NCBI GenBank assembly: GCA_029582265.1 | Contig: CM055826.1 | Span: 36,464,127 to 36,528,126 of the forward strand | DNA length: 64,000 nucleotides | DNA from: Zoroaster sp. YZ-2022 | Lineage: Eukaryota; Echinodermata; Asteroidea; Forcipulatida; Zoroasteridae | Direction: 5' to 3' | Part shown: in pieces, positions 32,664-43,928 of the stretch | How positions within the stretch are numbered: the stretch's first letter is position 1 | Layout of the letters: the number at the start of each line of letters is the position of its first letter | Position numbers and translations under genes: made by a program | Notes under the pieces: model-generated | What the model was told of the DNA's origin: nothing | Database searches by the model: none | The model's input: only the letters and a program-made list of their open reading frames with translations

Positions 32664-34443
32664 TTGTCTGGATGGAAAGATGGGGAATGCAGAGTGCAAT
32701 TACCATATTCGTAGTGTACACCCCCTTTAAAATGTTATTCATGTACAAATTGTAAATGTTGTCAATATGGATACATTTGAACATAACTAACCTGAGGTCT
32801 GATGTCAGTTACCCATCTGTACTGATTAACCTACATGGTACATCATGGTACATCATGTACCGTATGCTAACACATCAGGCGGCACTGACAGAGAACACCG
32901 ACTTTGTGGGTGTGATCATCTGTACTGTGTAATGGGGTCAACCTTGTCAGATGGTGAAAAAAAAAACCCACCTAAGCCATAGCTAAACACAGATTGGATT
33001 AAGGTTATGGTGTCGAATGACCTGCACGACCCACTTTCAGCAAGAGAATTAGGCCATGGAATCTTTCAATCTAACATGTATAGACCATTTTTCAAGCTGG
33101 TATGATCATGTATAAACCTGGCAGTGGTACACATACATATGTATATGTGGTACGGGACTCTGGACAAACTATTGACATGTTTGTTCGTGTACTTGAAGAA
33201 AAATAAAATGCTTCAGTGTTAGTTGTTGAATTCTAGAAGGAAATAGAAAAATTGATGTACATGTATGTTTTTAAAAAAAAATGCTAAATGTTTTATTTAT
33301 TTTAGTAAATACACGTACATCGGCGATTCCGTGCCAAAGTGGACACGTCTCAAAAAAAAAATCAAATTCAATGTTAAACTGTCTTTTCACTTTTAAGTTA
33401 TTGTTAACCAGTTGACGTCGGGAATATTTATTTTTTTTCCGGTCCCCCGTGCGGGCTTATTTTCAGTGAAAAATCTGAAAAAATTTCTAGCCATTAAGAA
33501 TTTTTTTTTGTCAATGAAACTAAGTTCGGACACCCAAATAAACACCTTTACTCATTCACATTTTGAGAATTAAATGGCTAGTTTTTTAATTACGGTTGTG
33601 TTTGTTCAGCACAATTAGACCATTGGCAAGCCCCGATGCAACGGCCTATTAGCGACCAGCGCCCGGTCGAAAAGACGGCATACCTGGAGAGAGATCGAAT
33701 GCCTCGTAAACAATGGATATAAATCCCTCTTTACAAATCCCTGGCTGGTACGTCAAAGGAACAGGTCTTGGATAAAGGGATTAGGCAAAAATCAACGAAA
33801 AGAGTGAACTCGTTCAGTATTTGCAGTGCATTTTGTCCGGGGCCACCGAACCGTGACCCCATGGACTCCGAGAAACGATTGCGTGTGTACAAGTCAGCCG
33901 CCACGACGGCACGCCACATGTGGCGTGTTGACAAGTCTCCCGGTGACACACACAAAAATCGAAATGCGTGTTTAGATGCTCTCCGATCCGCTGTACAAAA
34001 AAAAAATGCATGTATACACGGCCTCCGAAGCGAACTAGTTAAGACATGTAAGGATCAGGATTCAACTTTTTTTTAATCAATAACTTATCTCTACATAAAA
34101 AAAAACATACGTTTCCCCCCAGATTTTGCAGTTTAATTGAAAACCAAATTAATTACTAGGGAATATTTAATAAAGCTGTTGTCTTTGTATTCAGTGGCAG
34201 TCTTCCTGAAAGTTAGAAGTATGACATAACGTCTTTCAGAACAAAAACCAACGTTTTGTGTGTAACCCTACATGTGGCTGTGTGGGTTCACAGTTGCCAA
34301 TGAGGCACTAGCATTTTGTAATGTGAATTACCGCCGAAAGACAGGTATTTTAAATTTTAAATGGTACATGTAGGTTGGATTTGTCAAAGTTTGGAAGAAT
34401 ATCAGTATTAGGTAAAACTTGTAGCTTTGCATGGTGAGGATGA
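32664..34443. other. Unassigned; CpG-richer 33.6-34.06 kb
   Basis: Between about 33600 and 34060 CpG is more frequent and a 102-codon frame (33768-34076, +) is open. It includes RDPMDSEKRLRVYKSAATT and has a Lys/Arg-rich character but no known domain. It could be a promoter-proximal exon or an old repeat. No splice or start evidence decides. The rest is unique AT-rich DNA. Confidence 0.3.
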
Positions 34444-34680
34444 TAAGTAAGACTAATTGCGGTGACACCATGTGGAATCTCAATTGAGTAGTAATTAGTT
34501 CTGAAAAGAACTGGGGGTACAACTCGACGTTTCGATCAGTATGCTCTGATCGTCCTCAGTTTCTCCTGAGGACGATCAGAGCATACTGATCGAAACGTCG
34601 AGTTGTAGCCTCCAGTTCTTTTCAGAACTAATTACTCAATTAAGATTCCACATGGTGTCACCGCAATTAGTCTTACTTAA
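34444..34680. mobile_element. Foldback of two Penelope-LTR-like repeats, tail to tail
   Basis: The arms 34444-34560 and 34563-34680 are near-perfect complements: TAAGTAAGACTAATTGCGGT starts the left arm and ACCGCAATTAGTCTTACTTA ends the right. Single-arm copies lie at 17937 and, diverged, 22085. Each arm holds a hammerhead-like core beside the centre. Confidence 0.7.
34563..34605 (+). ncRNA. Hammerhead-like core in foldback (both arms)
   Basis: CTGAGGA (34566-34572), an extra C, stem GATCAG/CTGATC with loop AGCATA, GAAA, loop-less stem III ACGT and site C give the GUC cleavage triplet. A short stem I CTC/GAG follows. GAAACGTC is the usual Penelope hammerhead word. The mirrored arm has the same core on the minus strand (34559-34519). 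The extra base before stem II departs from the consensus. Confidence 0.4.
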
Positions 34681-34744
34681 TATCAGTATTATACATGTAC
34701 TTGCTATTTCAAGGGAAAGTACAGATTTGGCCGTAATAAATATA

Positions 34745-35022
34745 ATATGTGACCCACTCTGGCAAAACCCGAAACTTATCGGTATTTTTTACCATAATGT
34801 GTAACGGCCATAAAAAGGTCAAAAACTGACCCCAGGGACAAGTTTGAGGGACCAGTTTTCATATCACCATATCACCATTTAGAGCATGTTCTCTAGATTT
34901 TGATGGAAAAAGAAAAATCCTGAAATGTTGTTGGGAACATTGTTACTTTTCACGATAAATTTGGGAGGTCACTTTTGAAGATTGGGTCCAAGTTTAGGGT
35001 TTTGCCAGAGCCAGTCACATGT
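34745..35022. mobile_element. TIR MITE, CTCTGGCAAAACCC ends
   Basis: ATGTGACCCACTCTGGCAAA then ACCC at the left, and GGGTTTTGCCAGAGCCAGTC then ACAT at the right, are inverted with a few mismatches. About 275 bp, no ORF. Confidence 0.65.
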
Positions 35023-35590
35023 ATACATTGATTTCAACCCTATTGAGTTAAGTCACGTTTCATCACATTGGTGCTCGTGTTTTTTTACTTCAATGTTTCA
35101 CAAAAGGTTGCTGGATGTCAACTTTTAGATTGGGCAAAAATGACATCAATGTTTGTAATTTGATAACCAGTGTTTAACCATGGAGGATGGTTGCACTGAG
35201 TTTAGTATATTATTAGCAAATGTAGTATGTGGGAACTGTGAACTAAAGTCTTCATATTGACAATGGGGTCTTGGCATGCCTGGAATTCTAACTGTTCACT
35301 GAATTCAAGGTCTTTACTTGCCACCACATTTCCCCTCTGGCAATTCAACGTCAATCTTAGTCACTCTTGTAAATATCTCTTGAAATTTGTGTCAAGTGGA
35401 TTGGTCTAGTCTGATTGTTTTGAAAGAAGACTTGCATACAGACATTGATTTAGTAGCTTGTAAGAGGTATTTACAATTTATAAGACATTTTTATGTAATG
35501 TTTGGGAAATCGAGGAAAAAATATTCAAAATAAGTAAAGTGGATTTATTTCAATTTAAAACAAAAAAGTGGCTATGAGTGTAAGGCCCCC
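35023..35590. other. No gene seen
   Basis: Unique AT-rich sequence without recognisable motifs. Confidence 0.4.
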
Positions 35591-35953
35591 AAAAAAGTCT
35601 TTGGTTTCTCAGTGGTCATCGGTCACCTTCAAAATTGGTGCGGTGATGCGCTTTAAAAAAAAACTTTTTTGGAGTGATCTTTTTTTTGCCAACAGGGAAA
35701 TACGTGATACATGTACATGTATACACGTACATGTACATGTGTATACACGGGGACCACATAGGCCCCACAAATCGGGCAAATATTCTTACCTCTATGTGAA
35801 ATTTAAAGTCATTTAAAACACAGCATGGCTTCCAATCAATCCAGCAATTTTAGCTGCAATTGGACATTTTTCATAGCAAAATAAAAGGAAGTTAAAAATG
35901 CTGACGCGCAGGTCTGAGGTGACGCGTGCGGAGACCAGAAACCGGAGACTCTC
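35591..35953. mobile_element. TIR MITE, AAAAGTCTCC family, copy 2
   Basis: Same order of landmarks as 2037-2401, ending GACCAGAAACCGGAGACT. A TACATGTA-rich insertion or expansion replaces part of the middle (35705-35745). Confidence 0.7.
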
Positions 35954-36326
35954 TTTTTTAAAATATTTCCTCCAGCAGTCAGTGATCAACCCAATGAGTA
36001 TTAGAAAGGATCAACAACATTCAGTTGTTTTCCCTTCTAAGGTTTTGCAACTCCCAAGGCTTGCTTATGGCATTGACCTCGGGCATTATTTTATAGTATT
36101 TGTTTGGTCGTTTGACCCCTGACCTATGTTGTACCTCCTCAGTGGTGGCCATTCATTGTCAAGTGTATACCATAGGATATTTGCATGCATTGAGTGTGTT
36201 ATGTGAATGCACAGAGGTTTGTGCAGAGTAAAATACATAAATGTAAATGAGGAATCAATCTTACTCAATTGGGCTTTGTAAACACAAGTACACATCAGTA
36301 CATTTACATGTGAAAGAATGTACACA

Positions 36327-36369
<43 letters not shown>

Positions 36370-37312
36370 TGTTTATAAACATACACTGTGCATTGTACAT
36401 GTATATTTACTGGTACATGTAGTTAGTTAATTCAGTCTCTCTAATATAGATGATTAAGTGTACACATAAATGCATCCTTTGCCATACAGTGTACATTGTA
36501 CACTTATACAAATTGTATCAACACCATGTACATGTACATGTAATACATTACACTGAGGATCAGTACTGCATGAACCTTATTACATGACTGCACATATGTA
36601 CATTACAGTACACGTAGCATATACATGTACTATTTCATAATGCATTGGGATAGCAATACCACGCATGGATAGCCATCGTTGTGATTATCAATGCTGCCCA
36701 CACAGAAACCACACACACACTCAGTATAGGGACCTTGTGTGCTTTGCACTAGTACAAATGTAGCTGCACACAGTACACTATCCTGTATAGGATGCTGGTG
36801 TTTACAGCAGTATGGCTTGCCGTCATATTGTGCAAGTTGTTTGCAATTATCTAGTCTCTATGGGTTGTCCTCTACGCTGGAATTACATGTACCTGGGATA
36901 TGCTCTATGCTAGTTGCAATATAGATATGGATACCATTGGTAAATGTTAATGTAAGTACAGAGTGTATGCTGGTTATTGCATGTTCTGTCATTGCGCTAT
37001 TTCATTGAGTAGATCTCATATGTACTTCATCTTGAATTGAAGCTATTTTATGCACAGGCACAGTGTACATGTATGTACTGGATGCCACAGTATAGTTAAC
37101 TGTATATGTTCAAACTTGAACCTGTTTATCATTAGACTGCTGTTAAGTGTACATAATTTAGTCTGTTGGTATTGTACATGTACATGAACTTCAAGAACAA
37201 TGGATTTGGGCCATTCATAACATTGTAATTTCACACGCTGCCATGCAAGGTCTTGGAAGAAAGCTGTGTGCATCCTGAGTTGATGTTGTTTGCATGCACA
37301 AGAAATGTACTT
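35954..37312. repeat. No gene; dense TACATGTA palindromes and (TA)n
   Basis: A (TA)n run lies at 36338-36363. TACATGTA or GTACATGTAC occurs many times between 36300 and 37200. No coding signal is recognised, although several ORFs of 60-180 codons cross the region. Confidence 0.5.
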
Positions 37313-37859
37313 TAACCCTCCTACCATCAGTGCAATTTTTGAAACAATCCATTCAGGCCACTCCAAGCCATTAGCTGTTGCCAGTGGCCTCCTATGGTTA
37401 CCCTTCTGTGCACTGTCACACCACTGAGATTGCAGGGTAAGGTGGTCTCCCATTGATACATTGCAGGCCATGTTCAAACATTTACAGTGGCCTTGGGTGG
37501 CACACAGTTGATTTTGTAAAGCCCTTTTCACACGAGCACCGATAACAAAGGTCCTTGGTAATGGGCGCCAGTTGTCTGTCGCCTCGGCCATTTGCGATTT
37601 TTTTAAAACAAACTTTCACACGACTTCCACTCATGCCAAAACTAACGTCCCTCGTTTTCCATGGAGGGTCAAAGGTCATGATTGTGCGCTCCAATATTTC
37701 ACTGGTACCGCGTGCAGAGCTTATTCACTGAACGCTTTTGTCTGTTACCAGTTATTTTCCTGCAAAGATATACCCGTTGTGCGAAGTCAAATGTTACTTT
37801 CTCCCACATTTTGTTTTCATTTCCTTCCCATTTCCCGACAATTTTATTCTCGTTTTATT

Positions 37860-38021
37860 ATGGATATCGAATCAAGTATACTTGCAACAATTCCGACGGA
37901 TTCACAGAGCCAGATTTCTAACATAAGGCCATCCAACGAGAAAAATAAACGTGTCTGGGCCAAGAAAGTCTCTTTGAGTTACGATGAAACCGTTTCATTC
38001 ACTGATCAAAGTGGAGGTTGA
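37860..38021 (+). pseudogene. Truncated Myb/SANT-like N-terminus in B2
   Basis: Same start MDIESSILATIPTDSQSQIS as in B1, then KKVSLSYDETVSFTDQ and a stop. The conserved Trp of the first helix is Leu here. The junction with downstream sequence differs from B1 and B3, pointing to an independent internal-deletion or repair event. Confidence 0.5.
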
Positions 38022-38317
38022 CCGCGGGCGGGACGTACAAGTTGTTTGCCAACACACATCTGGGATTTATTGCAAGCTGATTTAGTGACGCATTCTGCGC
38101 ATGCGAAATGATACCGCTAAAGCAAGGGTCCCCTGTTTGGGCGCACGAAGCGTTTCACACGACCTATTGTGGCGATTTTAACATCGTTGCGATTTTTTGG
38201 AGGAGGTCTCGATCTCTGTTATAAATAACGAGGGTCCGTGGTAATTATTTAACAAGGATAGCTTTCACACGACTGGGATTTGCTATTTTTTAACATGGAT
38301 GCGATTTTAGTCAAGGT

Positions 38318-38447
38318 TTTTTTTTCCCCTATGCTATCATATTGTATATTGTTTGTATTCATGTTTGTCTTTGTTTCCGCGCCTTGAGCGCCCAGCAGGG
38401 TGGATATGTGCATGCTAAAAATCTTTATTATTATTATTATTATTATT
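38318..38447 (+). mobile_element. CR1-like LINE 3' tail, innermost layer
   Basis: It starts in a T run, then CCCTATGCTATCATATTGTA, and ends CGCCTTGAGCGCCCAGCAGG, GGATATGTGCATGC and (ATT)n. AAGGT flanks it on both sides (38313-38317 and 38448-38452), a 5-bp target duplication. Only the 3' UTR was inserted. Confidence 0.8.
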
Positions 38448-38577
38448 AAGGTCCCTTGTTAAAACGGTCTCGTGTGAAAGGGCCTTTTGATTACTTGGAA
38501 AGGACAGCAGGCTTGTACAAGGTTGCTCAAGAACAGAATTTAGTGGATCGGAGTGGCCTCCATGTGTAGGAGGGTTA

Positions 38578-39021
38578 ATTAATAACACGATGTGTGCATT
38601 TAATGCATAGTGTTCTGAAGACATGATGAGTAAGTATAGAGCACGATTGAATCTTGTTTGTGTCTTGATTTTTAAGATCTGAAACTTGCAACAAGCGTTA
38701 CGAGTATGACGCCGTCACGGAAATTGCCAAACTTGTTACACGAATCATGGGAGGAAGGTTCCTTCCTCCATGCACTAATACAGGGACAAGAAATCACTGC
38801 CAAACATTACTCTTTTCTTTTTATAAATATTGTTTTCTCTTTCTGACTTTCTAGTTTATCGTACATCTGTACATATTCTGTATATTGTGTACCCGTATAT
38901 CGTACATGTACATATTTGGAATTGATTGCTATTATGTACATGTATGTATAAGAGTTGATATCTCATAGATTTTGGAATGTTTGATGGATTTTGAAAACAC
39001 AGATTCCCATTTAAGCATGTA
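38578..39021. other. No gene seen
   Basis: Unique AT-rich DNA with TACATGTA words near 38880-38945. Confidence 0.4.
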
Positions 39022-39373
39022 AGGCCAAGTAAAAAAAAATACCAGTTGATTGTCCTGGTTTTTTCAAAAAGAGGAGGATGAGGGCCTTTTTATTTATTTT
39101 TTATTTTTTTCCCAAGATGGCCGCCAAGCATTTAAATTAAAAATGGCCACCAATTTTTCAGTTTGAAATCACCGCCAACTTTTTTTTATAGCTATCGAAC
39201 AAGTAGTTGAGTAAAAATATTCATGTTAAACAATGTTTGATGTATTTTGTTAAACCCAAGTAAAAATACATGAAAAATTTACTCTTTTTGTGGACAAGTA
39301 TAAAAAATAAAAAATAATTTAAAAAAAGGATGCGGGCGGGGACGATCAACTGGTATTTTTTTTACTTGGCCTA
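39022..39373. mobile_element. TIR MITE, AGGCCAAGTAAAAAAA ends
   Basis: AGGCCAAGTAAAAAAAAATA then CCAGTTGAT at the left, ATCAACTGGTATTTTTTTTA then CTTGGCCT at the right. The arms extend about 35 bp. CAAGATGGCCGCC and AAAATGGCCACC words lie inside. Confidence 0.75.
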
Positions 39374-39568
39374 ATGCAACACAATCCATTGTTAAGGGTG
39401 CAAGTTTTAGTTCAGAGAGTCCATCATGAAGGCCACAGAAATTTTCCCCATAGACATTGTGATATTCTAATGGAAGTGCCCTTTACTCAAGACAAGTGGC
39501 CTTGCCCCCGACAAGACCAATTCCAGGTGTAATGTATGTTAATGCATGTATATAGTGTGCATTCAATG

Positions 39569-39892
39569 TATATTCATAAATGCCCAAGACAGTTTTGACA
39601 ATCTGATTGGACAAAACATAATCACGTGTGGATGTATTAACGGATGGTACAGACTGGCTTTTCAAAATCAGAACAGCGCGTATGACAGCTGTTCGACAGC
39701 TGTTTTTGTGTGACGCGCGATGCTGATTTCAACCAATCAGAATGACGAAAATTAGCATCACGCGTCTGACTCATGTACTTTAAGTGTTTCCTGTGTCTCC
39801 AAAATGTGAATTTGCCCATTTCTATTTGGCTATATTCAACAAAAATTACATTGTTTTTTATATTTTGAAAACAAAATTGTATGAATGGGAAT
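39569..39892. mobile_element. TIR MITE, TTCATAAATGCCCA family, copy 1
   Basis: It starts TATTCATAAATGCCCAAGAC and runs collinear with 61788-62112 (GACAATCTGATTGGACAAAA, TTTCAACCAATCAGA, TTCAACAAAAATTACATT). The internal TGACAGCTGTTCGACAGCTG is self-complementary. Confidence 0.7.
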
Positions 39893-40469
39893 AACAGTTC
39901 GACACTTTTGTGCATGGTCACGGTCGATAAGGGTCTTCGGCTCAGTCTGTATCGCCCGTGAACATGCCCAAAACTGGTCGTTAACCTGCGGAAAAGACCG
40001 CTCGACAAACTGTCCCTTATTAAATGTACATGTACATATGTACATGTACAGTGACAAACATTTCTGAACTTTTATTGACCTGGGTTTATGTAAATATTGA
40101 ATAATTGGAGGGGAAATTGTGCAAATTGCTGGCTGGTTTTGACTTGTGTACCTCCAAACACTAAGCAGTGGGAGGTACAGTAGTCAAAATCAGCAGACAC
40201 CAAGAAACCAATAGTACAATGTACATGTGTACAATGTACATACTTCAACTAAACAAACCGTGCGATACACGTGTATCAATTTGTTTTATTACATGTACAT
40301 AGTGTATATAAACCTCATAAATATTTATCAAGCATATTCTAATTCAAGTAAAAAAAATTATTACTAACATTTTAATAATAATGGCGCTGAATGAACATTT
40401 TAATTTGATAGAACAGAGCAGTCTGTGCATGTTCACATGGAGTTTACATTGTCTAAACACTAACATTTC
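39893..40469. other. No gene seen
   Basis: TACATGTACATATGTACATG-like palindromic runs near 40025-40050 and 40215-40235. No coding signal. Confidence 0.4.
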
Positions 40470-40582
40470 AAGGGCTTGAAACCAGAACTGGGTATGTCCA
40501 CTTTTGCCTAAAATGTGAGTTTTAAACTCATTTTTTTCAGAATGCCGATTTTGGACATAACCAGTTATGGTTTTAAGCCCTC
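40470..40582. mobile_element. Short foldback MITE, AGGGCTTGAAACC ends
   Basis: AGGGCTTGAAACCAGAACTG then GGTATGTCCA faces TGGACATAACCAGTTATGGT then TTTAAGCCCT. The arms are about 30 bp with mismatches in a 113-bp element. Confidence 0.65.
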
Positions 40583-41034
40583 GATTTTAAGTATCCACTT
40601 AACGTACATGTACACATACAAAGCATGATTAGACCAGCTGTTAGTCTGGCACTACGCATAATGCATATTGTAATGCGTAATACTTTTCATGGTTGGTAGT
40701 CTGGATGCTAAATCAGCCATGAAACATTTGCACTAACCAAAACATTCCAGCACCCCCACGCAGTGGGTTAGTAGTTTCTAAAATTACCCGCACTTTCCAC
40801 AATCCTTCCTTTTCCATTCAAGTTTTCACAGATTCATTATCGCATTGCTTTATTGCATAATGTAATGCGTAATACTCTCATGGTTGGTAGCCTGGATGCT
40901 AAATCAGATGGGTAATATTTGCACTATAAGCAATGGGTTAGTACATGTATGAACCCCATCCCCCACTAATATAACCCTTCCCTTTCCATCTAATGTTAAT
41001 GTACACTGTATACAGGCATGCAACTTTTCAGCTG
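40583..41034. repeat. Unassigned with ~190-bp tandem duplication (40.66-40.93 kb)
   Basis: GTAATGCGTAATAC, CATGGTTGGTAG and CTGGATGCTAAATCAG recur about 190 bp apart (40670 and 40862). No gene seen. Confidence 0.55.
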
Positions 41035-41165
41035 ATCTGCTGATTTCCTCTTTTTTCTTTTTTCTTTAATAATAGTGCTATAGAAAACTGAAAAGCACTG
41101 TACAAAGTTTTGTGTGTTCGGCCATTTCCTCTTTTTTTTGCAATTACAAAGTTTCATGTCTGTGT
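41035..41165. repeat. Dispersed repeat shared with 45870-45990
   Basis: TTTAATAATAGTGCTATAGA, AAACTGAAAAGCACTGTACA and CAATTACAAAGTTTCATGTC occur in the same order at both sites with few differences. Family unknown. Confidence 0.7.
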
Positions 41166-41198
41166 ATACACGTAGTATTTTATAATATTTGCATGGTT

Positions 41199-41404
41199 GT
41201 GATTTGTCCAGATTTTTCTGGATTTTCGGATTTTTATAAATCGCAATGTTGTGATCCTTTAGATTTTAAAGATTTAAGCGATATAGGAAAGCAAAGCAAA
41301 CGCTCAGAACTATAGATTTCACCCCAGCGCTTTTCACAACAGAGGCCCCAATACCCCTAGCAAAATTTACGTGGATTTTTCAAAACTGCCCAGTCACACC
41401 CCTG
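41199..41404. mobile_element. hAT-like MITE, GGTGTGATTTGTCC family, copy 1
   Basis: GTTGTGATTTGTCCAGATTT to CCCAGTCACACCCCTG. It is collinear with 47459-47652 (AAATCGCAATGTTGTRAT, GATTTTAAAGATTTAAGC, AATACCCCTAG). Ends with CAGGGGTG in inverted orientation resemble hAT termini. Confidence 0.6.
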
Positions 41405-41779
41405 GATTTGTCAGTATCACATTGTTTGTCATTTGCCTTGTAATTTATTGACAATCTGGCCGAGTTTTCCATTTGCCTGGGTCCTGGAATTTCGGAAACT
41501 TCGGTCCCTATGGGTTTATTATTAATGTATGTGACTCAATTGGCAACTTGGCTCCTGGTAAATCATCATTTTTTTCTAGGAACTTGTCTGCACTTTTTCA
41601 TGTTATGACCATACATGTAGTACATGTATTTTTTTGAAATCCTGCATAAATATATGTTATGTGTACTGTCAAGTCGGGAATGTGTGCAATGCAAGATTGA
41701 ATATTTACTCATAAATATTTGCCATATGAACATGTACATGTACACTGTAATGGTAATATGTTTATGGTGGAGGAATTTC

Positions 41780-42243
41780 CAACACTTCAGTAAAATTTAT
41801 TGTCCTATCTGAAAGTATTCATGAAATAGGAAACAATTCTGTGATGCAGTCTACATGTACATGTACATGTACGGTGTATGTACACAGTACGTACATGTAC
41901 TCATATGTGTTGTGTCATGGAGGATGCTATAATTTAAAGAAAATTTTAAAATAATTGTTACTCTGAAGTGTGAAGATTCTGTGAAATGAATCCAGTCATA
42001 GACTTCACAACACTTCAATAAAGTTTATTGTCCCTGGTCTGGAAAAGTGTTCATGAAATGGTAAACATTTCCGTGATGCATACTGTACATGTATGTTCGT
42101 ATCCTGTTGTATCATGGAGGATGGTATAAATTATAGAACATTTTAAAATAATTTAAAATAATTTTTAAAAAATGTAAAAATTTTTAAAATAATTGTTATT
42201 CTGAAGTGTGAAGATTCTGTGGAATGAATCCAGTCATAGACTG
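41780..42243. repeat. Two ~235-bp tandem copies
   Basis: AATAAAGTTTATTGTCC-like, GTATTCATGAAAT-like, CATGGAGGATG, CTGAAGTGTGAAGATTCTGT and ATGAATCCAGTCATAGACT appear twice in order (about 41780 and 42010). The second copy has an extra AATAATTTTTAAAA stretch. Confidence 0.7.
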
Positions 42244-42280
42244 TATCTTGTATCAACCATTTTGTTTTTATTATACACAG

Positions 42281-42352
42281 ATTTATGAGAGTCATGGTGA
42301 GACTGGAGTCCAATATAGACTGGTGCTTTTCAAACTGTATGCATTACAGTGA
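42281..42352 (+). other. Possible short terminal exon
   Basis: An acceptor-like TTTTTATTATACACAG ends at 42280. The following frame reads IYESHGETGVQYRLVLFK and stops within 72 nt. There is no partner exon nearby, and the following 107-codon frame (42349-42672) has no known domain. Weak. Confidence 0.2.
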
Positions 42353-42919
42353 TTGCTTATTGGTGTCTCGGGAACCAAGACACCATTGCAGCTAATATTA
42401 TCAGTGTTCCTCCTATCCAAACATTCTCTTGTCCAGCCAGTGTTGTAATACACAGGGCCAGTTATACACTTATGGGATTACACTACCATGCTGGCATGTC
42501 AGGCATTTCTGTGAGGTCATTGGAATATGATTTTAAAGGGGCATGTCTGTCATCAACTATTAATCTATCTGACCTTCTATGGAATTCAGACCTTTTCTTG
42601 GTTGGATTTTTTTTCTTTTGCTCAATTTGCTCTGATTTTGTTTACTCAAGCATGTACAGTATTTACCTGTAGGTTTTTGCCAAAGTGCTGTTGGATGTTC
42701 AAAATACATGAATGTTTACAATGTAAGAACCAAGTCTGACATTAGCATGTTTGACATTAGAGAATTACCTGTATCATGGTGCAACTAGGGAACTGAGAAA
42801 GATTACAGGAATGATATTGGCCCAGTGACCAAGGAGTCATAATGTAAAGTGCATGGAAACATATTGGAATGCGCTACATGTATAAGAATGAATTATTAAC
42901 CTTGCTGGATTACATTCTA

Positions 42920-43083
42920 TCTAATTTTGCCCTACACCGACATGTGTATAGCACTGCATGCTTGGTGCTTTCCGAGTGTCTGTGAAAAACTTCACAGGTA
43001 ACTCGGGCAGGTTTCGAACCCACAACCTCCTGCTTACATGTACTAGTGCAGACGTCTTAACCTCTCGACCACCGAGCTTGCCT
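42920..43083 (-). repeat. tRNA-derived SINE, copy 1
   Basis: On the minus strand an A-box-like TGGTCGAGAGGT and B-box-like GGGTTCGAAACC are spaced as in a tRNA with a variable arm. They are followed by TGTGAAGTTTTTCACAGACA, a hairpin, and CACATGTCGGTGTAGGGC. Copy 2 lies 110 bp on. Confidence 0.7.
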
Positions 43084-43194
43084 GATGATTGGCTGGCTAG
43101 AATCCTACATGTACATGTATATATAGCAGTGGGTTCCGCAATAGATGTAGGTTGATGAAATTCTTCTTGCCGGGTGATAAACAACTGATTTAAT

Positions 43195-43345
43195 TTTGCC
43201 CTACACCGACGTGTGTATAGCACTGCATACCTCAGTGCTTTCCGAGTGTCTGTGAAAAACTTCACAGGTGACTCAGGCAGGATTCGAACCCACGACCTCC
43301 TGCTTACTAGTGCAGACATCTTAACCTCTCAACCACCGGGGCCCC
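43195..43345 (-). repeat. tRNA-derived SINE, copy 2
   Basis: Same order on the minus strand: TGGTTGAGAGGT, GGGTTCGAATCCTGCC, CCTGTGAAGTTTTTCACAGA, ACACGTCGGTGTAGGGC. Near-tandem to copy 1, which suggests a duplication or a dimeric insertion. Confidence 0.7.
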
Positions 43346-43928
43346 TGATGATGATTGGCCGGCTAAAATTACGTTTATAAAGAAGTTCAGAATTTACTGT
43401 GAATATAAACAGGGAGAATTCCAAATTGGCAATGCGTTAGAGGATCCAGTATCATACATGTACATGTACACCAGTAATAGCATGGGTACCAACTAGTTAC
43501 AGTTTCATACATGGATATAATAAGAAAAGACATGTGACAGTGTTCTCTTTATAACAACCAAATTTAAAAAAAAAAAAATTTAAATTAATTTTTTTTTGCA
43601 AAGTACAATTTTCAGACCGAAGTATTTGTGGGTTTACACTGTACATGTGCAATGCTTATTTTCAATAACAAATCTTGATTTTTGATTTTATAAGCAAATT
43701 GTAAATTTTACGTATCATTTTGCAGGATCGTTGACTGGGTGTATTTTTTAATCTTCACAATAGCACAGATTGGTAATGATGTCAAAAATATTGAATCTGC
43801 ATGCAGCTGCCATAACAAGCAAGTTATCCATAAATCGATTATTCATGGACCAATGTGTTTTTAGCAAATTACATGTGTAGGCTAATACAAACGATCAATA
43901 AATTCTTTATCTCATCATGTGAAACTAA
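43346..43928. other. No gene seen
   Basis: AT-rich unique DNA with an A/T homopolymer patch near 43565-43600. Confidence 0.4.

Larger units (their letters stand above)
37520..38485. mobile_element. Harbinger-derived element B2
   Basis: AGCCCTTTTCACACGAG at 37520 and CTCGTGTGAAAGGGCC near 38485. TAA precedes the left end; the right duplication is imperfect. It is nearly collinear with B1 and B3 except for the LINE tail inserted at 38318-38447. Confidence 0.8.
37313..38577. mobile_element. TTAA/CCCTCCTAC element, outer layer of a nest
   Basis: The left end TTTAACCCTCCTACC (37313) and right end GTAGGAGGGTTAATTA (38577) enclose two later insertions. Without them, the flanks GTTGATTTTGTA and GATTACTTGGAAAGG join as at 7655-7690. 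Confidence 0.7.

Noticed and set aside
37043..37591. 182-codon minus-strand frame
   Set aside because: It spans TACATGTA-rich DNA, one MITE end and the start of another element, and has no domain.
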